Positions 58,101-60,849 of a stretch of 64,000 bases of DNA are shown here, in pieces. Every line of letters starts with the position of its first letter. Within the stretch, counting starts at the first letter, position 1. This stretch comes from Bactrocera neohumeralis (lineage: Eukaryota; Arthropoda; Insecta; Diptera; Tephritidae): positions 79,978,163-80,042,162 of the forward strand of contig NC_065921.1 of NCBI RefSeq assembly GCF_024586455.1, written 5' to 3'. Both the position numbers and the translations under genes were made by a program. The notes under the pieces are model-generated. The model worked only from the letters and a program-made list of their open reading frames with translations. It had not been told where the DNA came from and did not search any database.

Positions 58101-60628
58101 TGGCTGTGGACTGCCAGCAATGAGCCCATCTCTACACTGTGCCCAAAATGCTGCTACACTTATTGCATATTCTGCAACTACGAGCAACTGTTGGCTATTG
58201 TTAGCTTGTATAGATGTGTGAGCATAGCACTGCGTTGTGGCTAAATGCATTTTCAATCACTTTGCGCTGGTACAGTAACAATGCCACGCCAGTAATGTGG
58301 CCAGAAGAACATTACCAGCATCATTGCGGCGGACAGCGCCAACACTCGAACTCTACTATCGCGCTGCTCGAAGGCGTGCTTTTGAAAGCGACAGTGGTGG
58401 AGGCGGCAGCAGCAACGCGGCATTGTCGTTGCGGCCGGCGCACTTTACGAGCTCCCAAAGCGTGTTTTTGTGCCATACATTGCAGGCTCTTGTTTATCGT
58501 GCTCATAATTTCCATGGTTAATATCGCATTGTTCGCGCTTTGGAAGGATATTTCACGCGAAGTTCTATGCCATTTCCACTTTATCTCGGTTTTTTTGGGG
58601 TGGTGCGACCGCTGGCTGCCTTGGCGTAGTTTTACAAACACACATACTCTTAATTGCTTGGTGCTCTTTTGATAACCACGCCCAGAGTGACCTTTCAACG
58701 GCACTTCATTTAGGCGCAAAGTGTGAAATGCGAAGTTGATTTAGTAACGGTGCATTAGCGTTGCATTTTCGGCAAACATTTTTTTTTTGTTTTCTGTTTT
58801 GCTTTTGATATTTGCTTTGTTCGAAACATCTATGACTGTTAATTAACTGTGAAATTTAGTTTTGAATTTATGGCTTCGCATTATAGAGTGCTTAGTTATT
58901 AAGCAAGTTTTGGAAATATGAGTCATTAATTTACTGTTCAGTTCAAGGTTCGATTCGGAGTTACGACAACTTTTCAACTGGAGACACAATTCTTTTACGA
59001 CGTCGCTTTTTTAAAAGATAAATCCTTAAAAATTTGAAAAAGTTCCGAGAAAACCCCATTCACATATCGAAATGGCTGCAAACTCTGGAACTCCCTATTT
59101 CGATAAATCTCATGAAGTTTTCTAGTTAGACGGTAGTAATTACATCAAGTCAACTAAAAGTCAATGACAGCATTGGAATTAACTTCGATAAAGAAAAATA
59201 AAACAAATTTTCTTAAATATAATTTTTCAAAATCAACATTTTTCGAAATCGAAATTTTCCAATATTGAAATTTTCCAAAATTAAATTTTTCGAAATTGAA
59301 ATTTTCCGAAATTGAATTTATCGAAATAATTTTTTTTAAATGTATTTATTTTCGAAATAAAATTTTTTCGAAATCGACTTTTTTAAATCGAAATTTTTTC
59401 GAAACCGAATTAATTTTTAAGACTTCCATCAATAAATAACTCAAACTCCAACTAAATGAACGCGTGGTTCTTTTACCGAACTTCTTTCTTGTGGGTACCG
59501 GACCAACCTAGATATCCTAGCAGAGTTGCAAGAACCAGACAGGTTATTTTAAATTTCACAATTTGATACAAATTGGGAGCACCACAAGGCTTCCATTTAA
59601 TTAAGAGTGACGCCGTCTATGAATGAATAACTTATCCAATAAATCTTTCTGACTCGTCCGAAAAGGTCTACAATAATTTATCGGCATTAATTGCTTAGCC
59701 TTAAGCGTTCTTCGACTTCGTTGTAGAATTTTCGAAACACTTTCTACCCCGTCAGCTTGCTCACCTCTTTGAACTCTAATTTCAGTCTCTCTCAGTTGGC
59801 TTATTGTAGTTCGTGTTCTACGCAAAGAGTTTGGTAAATCTACCTAAGGCAGAGGTAAAGAAACCGAACAGCTACAAGAGAAGCATGCAAATTCTCTCTA
59901 ATCGATTAGATACATGGAATACTGCGCTATGTATGTATCGATGATCTGTTCAAGCCAAGCGATACTCAATAACTTATCGATAAGCTGTGAACAGATGGAT
60001 GTGTTGGGTATGATTGGATGAATGATCTGTTCAAACCAAGCTAGATTCCCCAAATCTGAAGGTATTTAAGTCTATATCGTCGCTTGTGGTAGTACAAAAA
60101 TCTCCGGACCAGTACGAGTACTACTTTATTAAGAGGACCAATTTTAGAAATATCTAAGCTAAACTCTCTTGTAGGAAAAATAAATAAGTGTCACTGCGAA
60201 CATTCGGAAACGCATAGATCCGTTTATTATTAATTAAGAAGAAGAAGGAAATGAAAACAAGTTAAACATTACAACAAAAAAAAACATTTTCTTTATAATA
60301 ATCACAAACATTTACTCTCTCCCCTCCACAGACTGATTTAACCTACGCCGAATTGGCTGGCCCAGGGAATGGAGCACGCATGACGCCTTACTGCAGCGCC
60401 ACCTTGGGTCGTCCACGACAAACGGAACTGAAACGAGCCGAACCGAACATCTATTCACAGGTAATAAAAATGATGGACGATGATAGTCCGACCGAGTTCG
60501 AAGAAATCGCCATACAATGGCCCAAACAAACACACAACCAAACAACCAGTACACATCCGTTAGTGCAGGCAGCGGCAGCAACAACAACGGCAGTCGCTTA
60601 TGTGGCCGGACGTTCGACACGGGTGTGA
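924..60628 (+). CDS. Sidestep-family Ig/FN3 transmembrane protein, 13 exons, 5'-partial
   Basis: This entry gives the whole gene as a span. Its coding exons are 924-1127, 9089-9240, 13602-13746, 27763-27893, 32069-32228, 44282-44496, 46015-46096, 49517-49676, 50285-50421, 53822-53947, 55253-55573, 55785-56125 and 60332-60628. The joined exons total 2471 nt: two bases finishing a split codon, 822 codons and a TGA. The product is a type I membrane protein: half of Ig2, then Ig3, Ig4, Ig5, FN3, stalk, one helix and a tail of about 300 residues. The family call rests on VTWW signatures, the LTCQAxNN Ig2 end, the EDGWKL end of Ig3, a Cys-bearing Ig5 and an NCTLLNQT-type FN3 start. Known Side proteins bind Beat receptors in neuronal wiring. 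The exact paralog (side, side-II to side-VIII) cannot be decided from memory. Leader and Ig1 exons lie upstream of base 1. Confidence 0.9.
1260..1870. repeat. A-rich TTTCAATAAAAAA low-complexity tract
   Basis: About 600 bp of alternating TTTCAATT/TTTCAATAAAAA words without a strict period. It is bounded on both sides by the dispersed box (CATTAAGGTGGTAC near 1230 and GTACCACCCTAGTG near 1866) in opposite orientation. Confidence 0.7.
3370..4030. repeat. Unrecognised GC-richer block, probable repeat relic
   Basis: This roughly 650-bp block is clearly richer in GC than its surroundings. It reads like old element DNA, with phrases such as GAGGTCTGACCGGAGACTTAA. A 110-codon open frame on the minus strand (3390-3722) has no domain I recognise. 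It may be a transposon remnant; that is inference from base composition and context only. Confidence 0.3.
4790..5825 (+). repeat. Dispersed AGCTGTCATACAAACTGA repeat with an internal array
   Basis: The left part (about 4790-5100) shows AAATGATCAGCAT, AGTCCAACAGTTTTTGAGAT and AGCTGTCATACAAACTGA. The usual right end (GTAAGGGGTATTGTAGCTGC) appears only at about 5797-5816. Between them lies the TATCGAAA array at 5150-5700. The fuller copy at 16508-17285 shows what an uninterrupted element looks like. Confidence 0.65.
5150..5700. repeat. TATCGAAAA-type tandem array 1
   Basis: The stretch repeats words such as ATATCGAAAATATCGATAATTTAT at irregular 25-40 bp spacing. Many sites are self-complementary (ATCGAT, TATCGATA). 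The array is decayed and non-coding. Confidence 0.75.
7150..8230. repeat. TATCGAAAA-type tandem array 2
   Basis: This is the same sequence family as at 5150-5700, about 1 kb long, with a break around 7985-8100. It contains a direct duplication of a segment starting GAGCTATATCCGAAAGTT (at about 7457 and 7567) and an ATATAT/ATTATT low-complexity patch at 7480-7565. Confidence 0.75.
9089..9240 (+). CDS. Exon encoding first half of Ig3
   Basis: The acceptor is CATAG ending at 9088, and its TG joins the C left by the previous exon to give a Leu codon. The read is LRPLIVKLDGENRPLSADHS, then YQLHCNVIGSRP with the first Ig cysteine, then PTITWWKG with the core Trp. The donor GTGAGT begins at 9241 in phase 0. 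The open frame continues upstream into TGACATAG and could suggest a longer exon. The joined phase and the expected N-L-x-P-L border of Side proteins instead fix the start at 9089. Confidence 0.87.
9480..10180 (-). pseudogene. Tc1/mariner-superfamily transposase relic
   Basis: Reading the minus strand from about 10150 to 9540, with frame changes and stops, gives recognisable pieces. They are SSNEIHY, LNDYVDKRDSRI, NGDRYRAIITD, LMPEIEARD, FGPFNWPPRWYDISPLDFF, RVIENWTQRMNHLIRSRGQ and EIIFKK. These match the catalytic-core and C-terminal region of insect IS630/Tc1/mariner transposases, in which a QDGA motif holds an acidic residue; here it reads QEGF. In-frame stops follow IITD and other motifs, so the copy is dead. 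No terminal inverted repeats were located. Confidence 0.8.
10412..10564. repeat. Long inverted repeat, 52-bp arms, ~49-bp loop
   Basis: The left arm (10412-10463) and right arm (10513-10564) are reverse complements with 2 mismatches in 52. Both contain CTCGTTGGTTGAATAACATA on the appropriate strand. The loop has partial internal complementarity (CCGGAAG...CTCCGAAG). The low divergence contrasts with the decayed repeats nearby. Confidence 0.85.
11910..13400. repeat. Diverged array with ACCACCCTAAT boxes every ~100-115 bp
   Basis: In 12950-13400 a box like TTAAGGACCACCCTTAT recurs near 12960, 13065, 13179, 13281 and 13385, a spacing of about 105 bp. Upstream, a longer unit is duplicated: CACCCTAA followed by ACATGA and TGCATTTTGTACTTCAAAATA at about 12080-12130 and 12430-12480. 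Inverted forms occur at 11918 and 12840. The structure suggests an old satellite-like array. Confidence 0.7.
13602..13746 (+). CDS. Exon encoding second half of Ig3
   Basis: A long pyrimidine tract (13561-13594) and TTTGCAG precede the exon, and the donor GTAAGT begins at 13747. It enters in phase 0 and exits in phase 1. It encodes DGNMTTSILTFTPTIDDRG, then KFLSCRAEQ with the second Ig3 cysteine, then MEDGWKLDIY. The pattern xDDxGxxLxCRAxNxxIPxSxxEDGWKL is a hallmark of Side family Ig3. NMT is a glycosylation sequon. It closes the domain started on the exon at 9089-9240. Confidence 0.9.
13806..13875 (+). repeat. GT-rich microsatellite
   Basis: A TGTGTT/GTGTGT tract lies 60 bp after the Ig3 donor. 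A TATATG/CATATA tract follows at 14205-14290. Open frames across these are low-complexity artefacts. Confidence 0.8.
15130..15800 (-). pseudogene. LINE 3' end (RNase H and zinc-knuckle region), minus strand
   Basis: On the minus strand, 15711-15660 reads GIAGNELADELDRS, which is the conserved end of retrotransposon RNase H domains (GIAGNExADELAR). Further along, near 15450-15270, pieces such as QEAPI*HGPKLL*NCRFCNLESE and PKHP resemble the C-terminal HLxxMGLxxxxxCRFCxxExETPxH segment of non-LTR elements. Stops break the frame. A GTTAGATTAGATTA word at 15138-15151 is close to where the 3' end would be. Clade uncertain (R1/I/jockey group). Confidence 0.7.
16508..17285 (+). repeat. Near full-length copy of the AGCTGTCATACAAACTGA dispersed repeat
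   Basis: It starts around TATATACCTTGAACAGCGTATA and includes CCCAGAAGGCAACGTCGGAG, the GATCAGCGGGAAGAGCTGAAT region, TGTCGACTTAGTCC, and three internal sub-repeats of AGCTGTCATACAAACTGA followed by CTTGTATGGAAAACTTTT and a GACGAGATATCTTC-like phrase. It ends GTGAAGGGTATTATAGCTTC. Sub-repeat spacing is about 150 bp. I know this sequence type as a common dispersed repeat in fly genomes but cannot assign its class. The 201-codon minus-strand frame across it is incidental. Confidence 0.7.
17400..17600. repeat. GTT/GCAGCA triplet-rich tract
   Basis: The tract is TTGTTGTTGTTATTTTGTTG-type triplet DNA. A CACACACACA tract at 17861-17880 lies nearby. It is non-coding. Confidence 0.75.
18721..19238 (-). 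mobile_element. Internally deleted mariner element with matched TIRs
   Basis: The left end (TA at 18721, then CATTGGTAGTCGAAAAAGTC) matches the complement of the right end, which reads CTTTTTCGACTACCCAATA and is followed by TA at 19237-19238. At least 25 bp match nearly perfectly, flanked by TA as expected for Tc1/mariner target duplications. The element is about 515 bp, against 1.2-1.3 kb for a complete mariner. On the minus strand, 19021-18900 reads KFLYKNGKSATQATNEICAA, then YGEDAVTV, the N-terminal helix-turn-helix of mariner transposase. The catalytic part is missing, so this is a non-autonomous derivative. Confidence 0.85.
19860..20720 (+). pseudogene. Decayed mariner transposase gene
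   Basis: Plus-strand pieces are recognisable: KEMVLKNHRIGYREAPNELT, GSFRYVLVNVLGMQNVNARL, VLKELNLLQHD, FLKRIVAVEET and, after 20480, CDFFLFEKLRNLL. These correspond to mariner transposases (IREVAEDLxIS, VxxxLGMKRVxARLVPKDLN, GDETWVY, PCDFFLFxKLK). The GDE position reads EET and stops follow. It is a different copy, and a different subfamily, from the element at 18721-19238. Ends not located. Confidence 0.82.
21295..21670. repeat. GTT/GCT triplet microsatellite, ~370 bp
   Basis: Long TTGTTGTTGTT runs with GCTGCTGCTG interruptions produce Leu/Val/Cys-rich open frames in three plus frames. Their composition and lack of domains show they are not genes. Confidence 0.85.
22920..24015 (-). pseudogene. 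RTE-like LINE reverse transcriptase, internally deleted
   Basis: Read on the minus strand from 23954: LCPIHKQGDPTISNYRGISL, LLNIAYSVISSVFCERLKP, GPYQCGLKPGKSTTDQIFTM, LFVDFETSFDS (palm motif A), then a jump to DNFVYIGTSIDTNYNVSHEI, KFYKSLIIPVLLYGAEAWTM, VFERKVLRKIYGP and, in 23100-22930, a degraded GHVVSVDENTANLRVFDTVP tail. This is a non-LTR reverse transcriptase of the type I associate with RTE-like elements. The Tyr-Ala-Asp-Asp block expected between motif A and DNFVYIG is deleted (about 23540-23450), and stops are present. Confidence 0.85.
25960..27150. repeat. TTTTCGAAAA tandem array, ~110-160 bp units
   Basis: About eight diverged units occur, each containing CAAAAATAACG, GTTTTCGAAAA and a Phe/Ile-like T-rich segment, separated by 110-160 bp. 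The last two units (about 26700-26860 and 26990-27140) share longer words such as CGTGAAAAATGC/CACGAAAAATGC and AAATGAGTTTTCGAAA-like strings and are the least diverged. Many TTTTCGAAAA sites are perfect palindromes. Confidence 0.75.
27763..27893 (+). CDS. Exon encoding first half of Ig4
   Basis: Acceptor CTCCACACAG ends at 27762. AC joins the preceding C to make His, giving the linker H-IPVVSLELG, as in Side proteins that read PPVVxLxLG here. FREGIDVFFECNIKSNP carries the first cysteine and VYKVSWRHN the core Trp. The donor GTAAGT at 27894 leaves phase 0. A sequon NST occurs. The intron before it, 14.0 kb, is the longest in the window. Confidence 0.9.
28190..29210. repeat. Tandem array with GCATTAGGGTGGTAC boxes
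   Basis: Boxes of the type CATTAGGGTGGTAC recur about every 110 bp (near 28265, 28365, 28485, 28595, 28705, 28825, 28935, 29050 and 29172), with interleaved phrases TTGGAAAATTAAAAATGCAAA and GGATAAAGG. The boxes are the reverse complement of those at 12950-13400, so the two arrays are inverted relative to each other. A longer 210-bp period is visible at the left end (GCAATAATATGCTGTTGGTAAA at 28220 and 28443). Confidence 0.75.
30590..31220. repeat. Diverged ATTTTGAGGTTAGAACT tandem repeat
   Basis: Units of about 60-80 bp carry GGAAATATTTTGAGGTTAGA, then ACTTCCAAA and a CTTCCAAACTATATT-like segment. At least eight units are recognisable by eye. There is no coding signal. Confidence 0.7.
32069..32228 (+). 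CDS. Exon encoding second half of Ig4
   Basis: A strong pyrimidine tract with TCTTCCAG ends at 32068; the donor GTAAGT begins at 32229. The exon runs from phase 0 to phase 1. It encodes GNILENNLGEGIIVANQSLV, then LQNVSRARAGIYTCVGSNREG, a textbook C-terminal Ig half (LxLxxVxRxxAGxYTCxxxNxEG), and ends NPVHLDIR. Two sequons, NQS and NVS, are visible. This is the most orthodox I-set-like domain of the protein. Confidence 0.92.
34190..34530. repeat. Minisatellite TTTTTAGACCAGTTTTTATACCAAA
   Basis: About 14 units of 20-26 bp alternate TTTTTAGACCAG with TTTTATACCAAA or TTTTATATCAAA. The central units (34370-34470) are nearly identical, implying recent expansion there, while flanking units are diverged. 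Confidence 0.85.
35440..36190 (+). repeat. Copy of the AGCTGTCATACAAACTGA dispersed repeat
   Basis: Contains TCTGAAATTTCACACATAAT, four AGCTGTCATACAAACTGA-like sub-repeats with CTTGTATGGAAAACT, and the right end GTGAAGGGTATTATGGCTTT at about 36157-36176. It is colinear with the copy at 16508-17285 but diverged. Confidence 0.75.
37490..38130 (-). repeat. Inverted copy of the dispersed repeat, plus a short duplication
   Basis: The complement reads CCACGAAGGTTTGTAACAGC, TTTTTGAGATATCGATCTGA, AGCTGCTTATTTGTTGGAAC and AGCTGCCAAGCAAACTGAAC in element order, so it is a minus-strand copy. Next to it, 38195-38305 holds a direct duplication of about 40 bp (TAACTAGTTTTTTAA core) 80 bp apart. Confidence 0.7.
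40390..40760. repeat. GTTAGATTAGGTTAAAAAG-type dispersed repeat
   Basis: It begins GAGGTTAGATTAGGTTAAAA at about 40404 and includes an internal duplication: CTTATAAGTGGAGTCCATAG and ATTATAAGTGGAGTCCAGAA about 110 bp apart, each followed by TTGAAGA and a GGCTATGGAGGAGTC-like phrase. Function unknown. Confidence 0.55.
41000..41795. repeat. Minisatellite GACATCCGTTTGACAGCTGTCATCT
   Basis: Nearly 800 bp of imperfect units of about 24 bp built from CATCTGACATCC, ATTTGACA and GCTGTCATCT. CAGCTG and TGTCA/TGACA half-sites make many short inverted repeats. Open frames that cross it on both strands are by-products of its low stop content. Confidence 0.85.
41820..42510 (-). pseudogene. RTE-like LINE fragment, scrambled
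   Basis: Read on the minus strand from 42500: ILKLWREHFSSMLNGSENI and PDSPIDDDGA, then MHQLLCKIWSDESMPND, SVLCPIHKKGDPTNCANYRW, ISLLNIAYKVLSSALCERFK, then YKTLIIPVLLYGAEV-like sequence, KRNVLRKIYSPLRL and only then LLHLGTSINRNNNVGLKIQ. The last piece should precede the LLYGAE piece, as it does in the copy at 22920-24015. The copy is therefore rearranged as well as deleted. Confidence 0.8.
44282..44496 (+). CDS. Exon encoding first half of Ig5
   Basis: Acceptor TCTTTCACAG ends at 44281; TT completes a Phe codon, giving FAPICRPGQRFVYSAGRQE. TVKIACEIEANP carries the first Ig cysteine and TYSWKFN the core Trp, and the exon closes RSIAHYTPITEN before GTAAGT at 44497 (phase 0). The extra cysteine in PICRPG fits the extra cysteine EPCVYT on the next exon. 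Side family Ig5 domains usually have this additional pair, which probably forms a second disulfide (inference). Another open frame overlaps at 44031-44345 but is not the coding one. Confidence 0.9.
44497..46014 (+). other. Intron inside Ig5 (1518 bp)
   Basis: GT-AG, phase 0. A GACT-type simple repeat occupies 44660-44900. ATTAGGGTGTTCG at 45086 and GACACCCTAATGT at 45503 are further dispersed boxes in inverted orientation. Nothing else recognised. Confidence 0.75.
44625..44910 (+). repeat. Degenerate GACTGACT simple repeat
   Basis: GACTGACTAGTTTGTGACTG-type tetranucleotide units, interrupted and variable, over about 290 bp shortly after the Ig5 first-half exon. Confidence 0.85.
46015..46096 (+). 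CDS. Short exon encoding end of Ig5
   Basis: The acceptor is TTCTTTGCAG ending at 46014, with a pyrimidine-rich run from 45950. Phase 0 in, phase 1 out at GTGAGT (46097). It encodes DYGILLCWASNELGDMTEP, with the F-strand pattern DYGxLxCWAxNExG and the second Ig5 cysteine, then CVYTVTPA with the additional family cysteine. Only 82 nt long, it could be missed by gene predictors, but skipping it would shift the frame. Confidence 0.9.
46585..46775 (+). repeat. Direct repeat AGGTGGCAACTCTACTCAGAACAATTTTAT, two copies
   Basis: Two copies of a segment of about 65 bp, starting near 46594 and 46714, share TACTCAGAACAATTTTAT, TCTAAAAGG and GAACG. They are separated by a TATATATG tract. Recent local duplication is likely. 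Confidence 0.8.
46830..47260 (+). repeat. Diverged copy of the dispersed repeat
   Basis: It includes GAACTGAGTCAATTCTTAAT, CCAAGAAGCTGCACAATTTT, ATCACTATAATCTTCAAA-type phrases and CATATAAACTGACCCATGAA, a diverged form of the AGCTGTCATACAAACTGA family. Confidence 0.6.
47600..48330 (+). pseudogene. Jockey-like LINE reverse transcriptase fragment, plus strand
   Basis: Plus-strand pieces include SQANHKHGFQRVHSITTAL, IVHGLNQKPPCERTILVALD, RRIKRGVPQSGVLSPLLFN and an ISQYADDC-like palm motif C near 47988-48008 after a frame change. From 48225 follow SDSVETASFLGVTLDDLDD, which is the extreme C-terminus of this element type. The middle of the RT and the zinc-finger portion are deleted. Stops and frame shifts mark it as inactive. 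Related sequence may extend left to about 47290. Confidence 0.8.
48690..48965 (-). pseudogene. Jockey-like LINE 3' end, minus strand
   Basis: The minus strand from 48930 reads RIDPDISNICPACKESPHDP, then a VTSLHAPPTPLI-like segment, then DPVETARFVGLPINDVNDN after a frame change. This is the C-terminal CPAC...H...C region and last residues of the element type whose plus-strand copy ends near 48320. The two copies face each other tail to tail. Confidence 0.75.
49517..49676 (+). CDS. Exon encoding first half of FN3 domain
   Basis: Acceptor CTACACAG ends at 49516 after a T-rich tract. GC completes a Gly codon, then EPDPLVNCTLLNQTSTGFQI and ECIEGFNGGLEQDFIMEVY follow. The Side family FN3 start resembles PxNCTVxNQTxxSLxVxCxxGFDGGLxQxFxLEV, which matches closely. 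Sequons are NCT, NQT and NGT. The donor GTGAGT at 49677 splits the codon after two bases (phase 2), the only phase-2 intron in the gene. Confidence 0.91.
49677..50284 (+). other. Intron inside FN3 (608 bp)
   Basis: GT-AG, the only phase-2 intron. The sequence is CAAC/ACAA-rich, without repeat or gene that I recognise. A pyrimidine-rich stretch at 50020-50150 lies well upstream of the acceptor. Confidence 0.75.
50285..50421 (+). CDS. Exon encoding second half of FN3 domain
   Basis: The acceptor CAATAG ending at 50284 gives one base that completes AA+A (Lys), then TPYFEMRGLVPGAGYNVFLV and AHNEKGRSNATILQVYTLKD. This matches FN3 strands E-G: LxPGxxYxVxxxAxNxxGRS. The pyrimidine tract before the acceptor is poor and interrupted by CAACAATAAC, so the exact 5' boundary is a little less certain than the others. 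The donor GTGAGT begins at 50422, phase 1. Sequon NAT present. Confidence 0.85.
50422..53821 (+). other. Intron between FN3 and stalk exons (3400 bp)
   Basis: GT-AG, phase 1. 50460-52740 is extreme AT-rich low-complexity DNA. 52745-53820 is AT-rich but unique-looking, with short, unsupported open frames on both strands. Confidence 0.7.
50640..52740. repeat. Extreme AT-rich TTAATTTAAATT tract, ~2.1 kb
   Basis: The tract is dominated by TTAATTTAAATT, TTAATTAATT and ATTTAATTTA words, with only isolated G and C. No strict period is visible. It shows no coding signal and ends abruptly near 52745, where normal composition returns. Confidence 0.85.
53822..53947 (+). CDS. Probable cassette exon: Thr-rich extracellular stalk
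   Basis: The 126-nt segment between TTTTTAG (ends 53821) and GTAAGA (starts 53948) is open in the one frame that fits both neighbours: two bases finish the preceding codon and one base is left. It encodes VVITYKKGGMISPP, then a Thr/Ser-rich stretch with sequon NST. Its GC content is higher than the extreme AT-rich DNA around it. Because it is phase 1-1 and 42 codons long, including or skipping it keeps the frame: K-Q-T-V or K-Q-T-D at the junction. No domain is recognised; by position it would lengthen the stalk between FN3 and membrane. Exon status is inferred from splice sites and frame only. Confidence 0.62.
53948..55252 (+). other. Intron between stalk and transmembrane exons (1305 bp)
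   Basis: GT-AG, phase 1. It is almost filled by the ACCGAAAATCGGTA array, listed separately. The flanks carry one ATTAGGGTGGTCCTTA box (54014) and one inverted AAGGACCACCCTAATA box (55068). Confidence 0.75.
54130..54830. repeat. Tandem array with TACCGAAAATCGGTA palindromes
   Basis: Units begin GTTGATTTTTACCGAAAATC at 54295, 54411, 54527, 54637 and 54738, giving periods of 116, 116, 110 and 101 bp. Each unit contains a second TTACCGAAAATCGGTAA-like inverted repeat near its middle and the phrase ATTTCGATTTGTCTATGATT. Palindromic cores are better kept than the rest. Confidence 0.85.
55253..55573 (+). CDS. Exon encoding juxtamembrane, transmembrane helix and proximal tail
   Basis: A strong acceptor CTTTTTTTCAG ends at 55252. 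The exon reads LSLAYAPVIEDIRPF, then a 22-24 residue hydrophobic helix (LGILVGIVGSIFLVALIIVI), then the basic stop-transfer RMRGSTGRDR. This gives type I topology. The tail starts with Thr/Gly/Asn-rich low complexity (NNNNGS) and ends DKNPDIIPQ. The Side family pattern xPFLGxLxGIVGxxFLVxxxI is matched. The donor GTGGGT at 55574 leaves phase 1. Confidence 0.92.
55574..55784 (+). other. Short intron, 211 bp
   Basis: GT-AG, phase 1, the smallest intron. It contains a CACACACACAGACACATACA microsatellite at about 55690-55710. Retention would stop in frame after about 15 codons (TAG at 55621). Confidence 0.85.
55785..56125 (+). CDS. Exon encoding cytoplasmic tail with poly-Gln tract
   Basis: The acceptor TTTGTAG ends at 55784 and follows an intron of only 211 nt. 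The exon starts DGRDDDEEWTTKGHNRAYAT. It contains the ITIM-like STYDHI (55880-55897) followed closely by PTYAVV, a long Gln run broken by His and Pro (about 55945-56015), the ITIM-like IHYNAL (56027-56044) and a second Gln run (about 56076-56115). CAG and CAA are mixed. It ends LNK at 56125 before GTATAT, a weaker donor in phase 0. Read-through would add about 20 residues and stop at 56186-56188. Confidence 0.88.
56690..56940. repeat. TTTTTTCGAAATCGA simple tandem repeat
   Basis: Units of about 15-20 bp with a self-complementary TTTCGAAA core. A related tract is at 59215-59420. The 77-codon frame rich in Phe and Asn across the first is a repeat artefact. Confidence 0.85.
59215..59420. repeat. 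Second TTTCGAAATTGAAATTTTCC tandem repeat
   Basis: This is the same repeat type as at 56690-56940, with units of about 17-20 bp and the same TTTCGAAA cores, in the same intron 2.3 kb away. Confidence 0.8.
60332..60628 (+). CDS. Terminal coding exon, cytoplasmic C-terminus
   Basis: Acceptor CTCCCCTCCACAG ends at 60331; phase 0. It reads TDLTYAELAGPGNG, with a third ITIM-like motif LTYAEL at 60338-60355, then ATLGRPRQTELKRAEPNIYS, an acidic MMDDDSPTEFEEIAIQWP segment and an Ala/Thr-rich end. The TGA is at 60626-60628. The last residues, Ser-Thr-Arg-Val, fit a class I PDZ ligand (S/T-x-hydrophobic). A CAG|GTAATA sequence at 60458-60466 could act as an internal donor. Several AATAAA signals follow within 250 nt. 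Confidence 0.9.
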   Translation, partial: TDLTYAELAGPGNGARMTPYCSATLGRPRQTELKRAEPNIYSQVIKMMDDDSPTEFEEIAIQWPKQTHNQTTSTHPLVQAAAATTTAVAYVAGRSTRV

Positions 60629-60665
60629 ATGATAAAATGATAAAACTCGCTTAAGGACATAAAAC

Positions 60666-60849
60666 AATAAACAGCATGAGTATAATACCAAATAAACTAT
60701 ACACAATACTCTATGTATATATATGTATGGTTGTATGTATGTAAGCTTAGTGAAATATTTCAAATTAATAGCCACATAGATAAATGGGATTAGCTAAGGC
60801 CATACTTAGGTCAAGTGAAAAACAATATAATTGAATGTGCAGCAATAAA
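60666..60849 (+). terminator. Candidate polyadenylation signals of the gene
   Basis: Three AATAAA hexamers lie at 60666-60671, 60691-60696 and 60844-60849, beginning 38 nt after the stop codon. Any of them could direct 3' cleavage. The actual site cannot be read from sequence alone. Confidence 0.6.

Larger units (their letters stand above)
56126..60331 (+). other. Last intron (4206 bp)
   Basis: GT-AG, phase 0. It has two TTTCGAAATCGA arrays (listed) and a GC-richer block at 57800-58720 (see findings). 59430-60300 contains short local duplications (GATCTGTTCAAGCCAAGC near 59943 and 60022) but no gene. Confidence 0.75.

Noticed and set aside
58214..58719. 152-codon plus and 132-codon minus overlapping frames
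   Set aside because: Mutually overlapping and both without recognised motifs; only a shorter stretch was kept as a weak finding.
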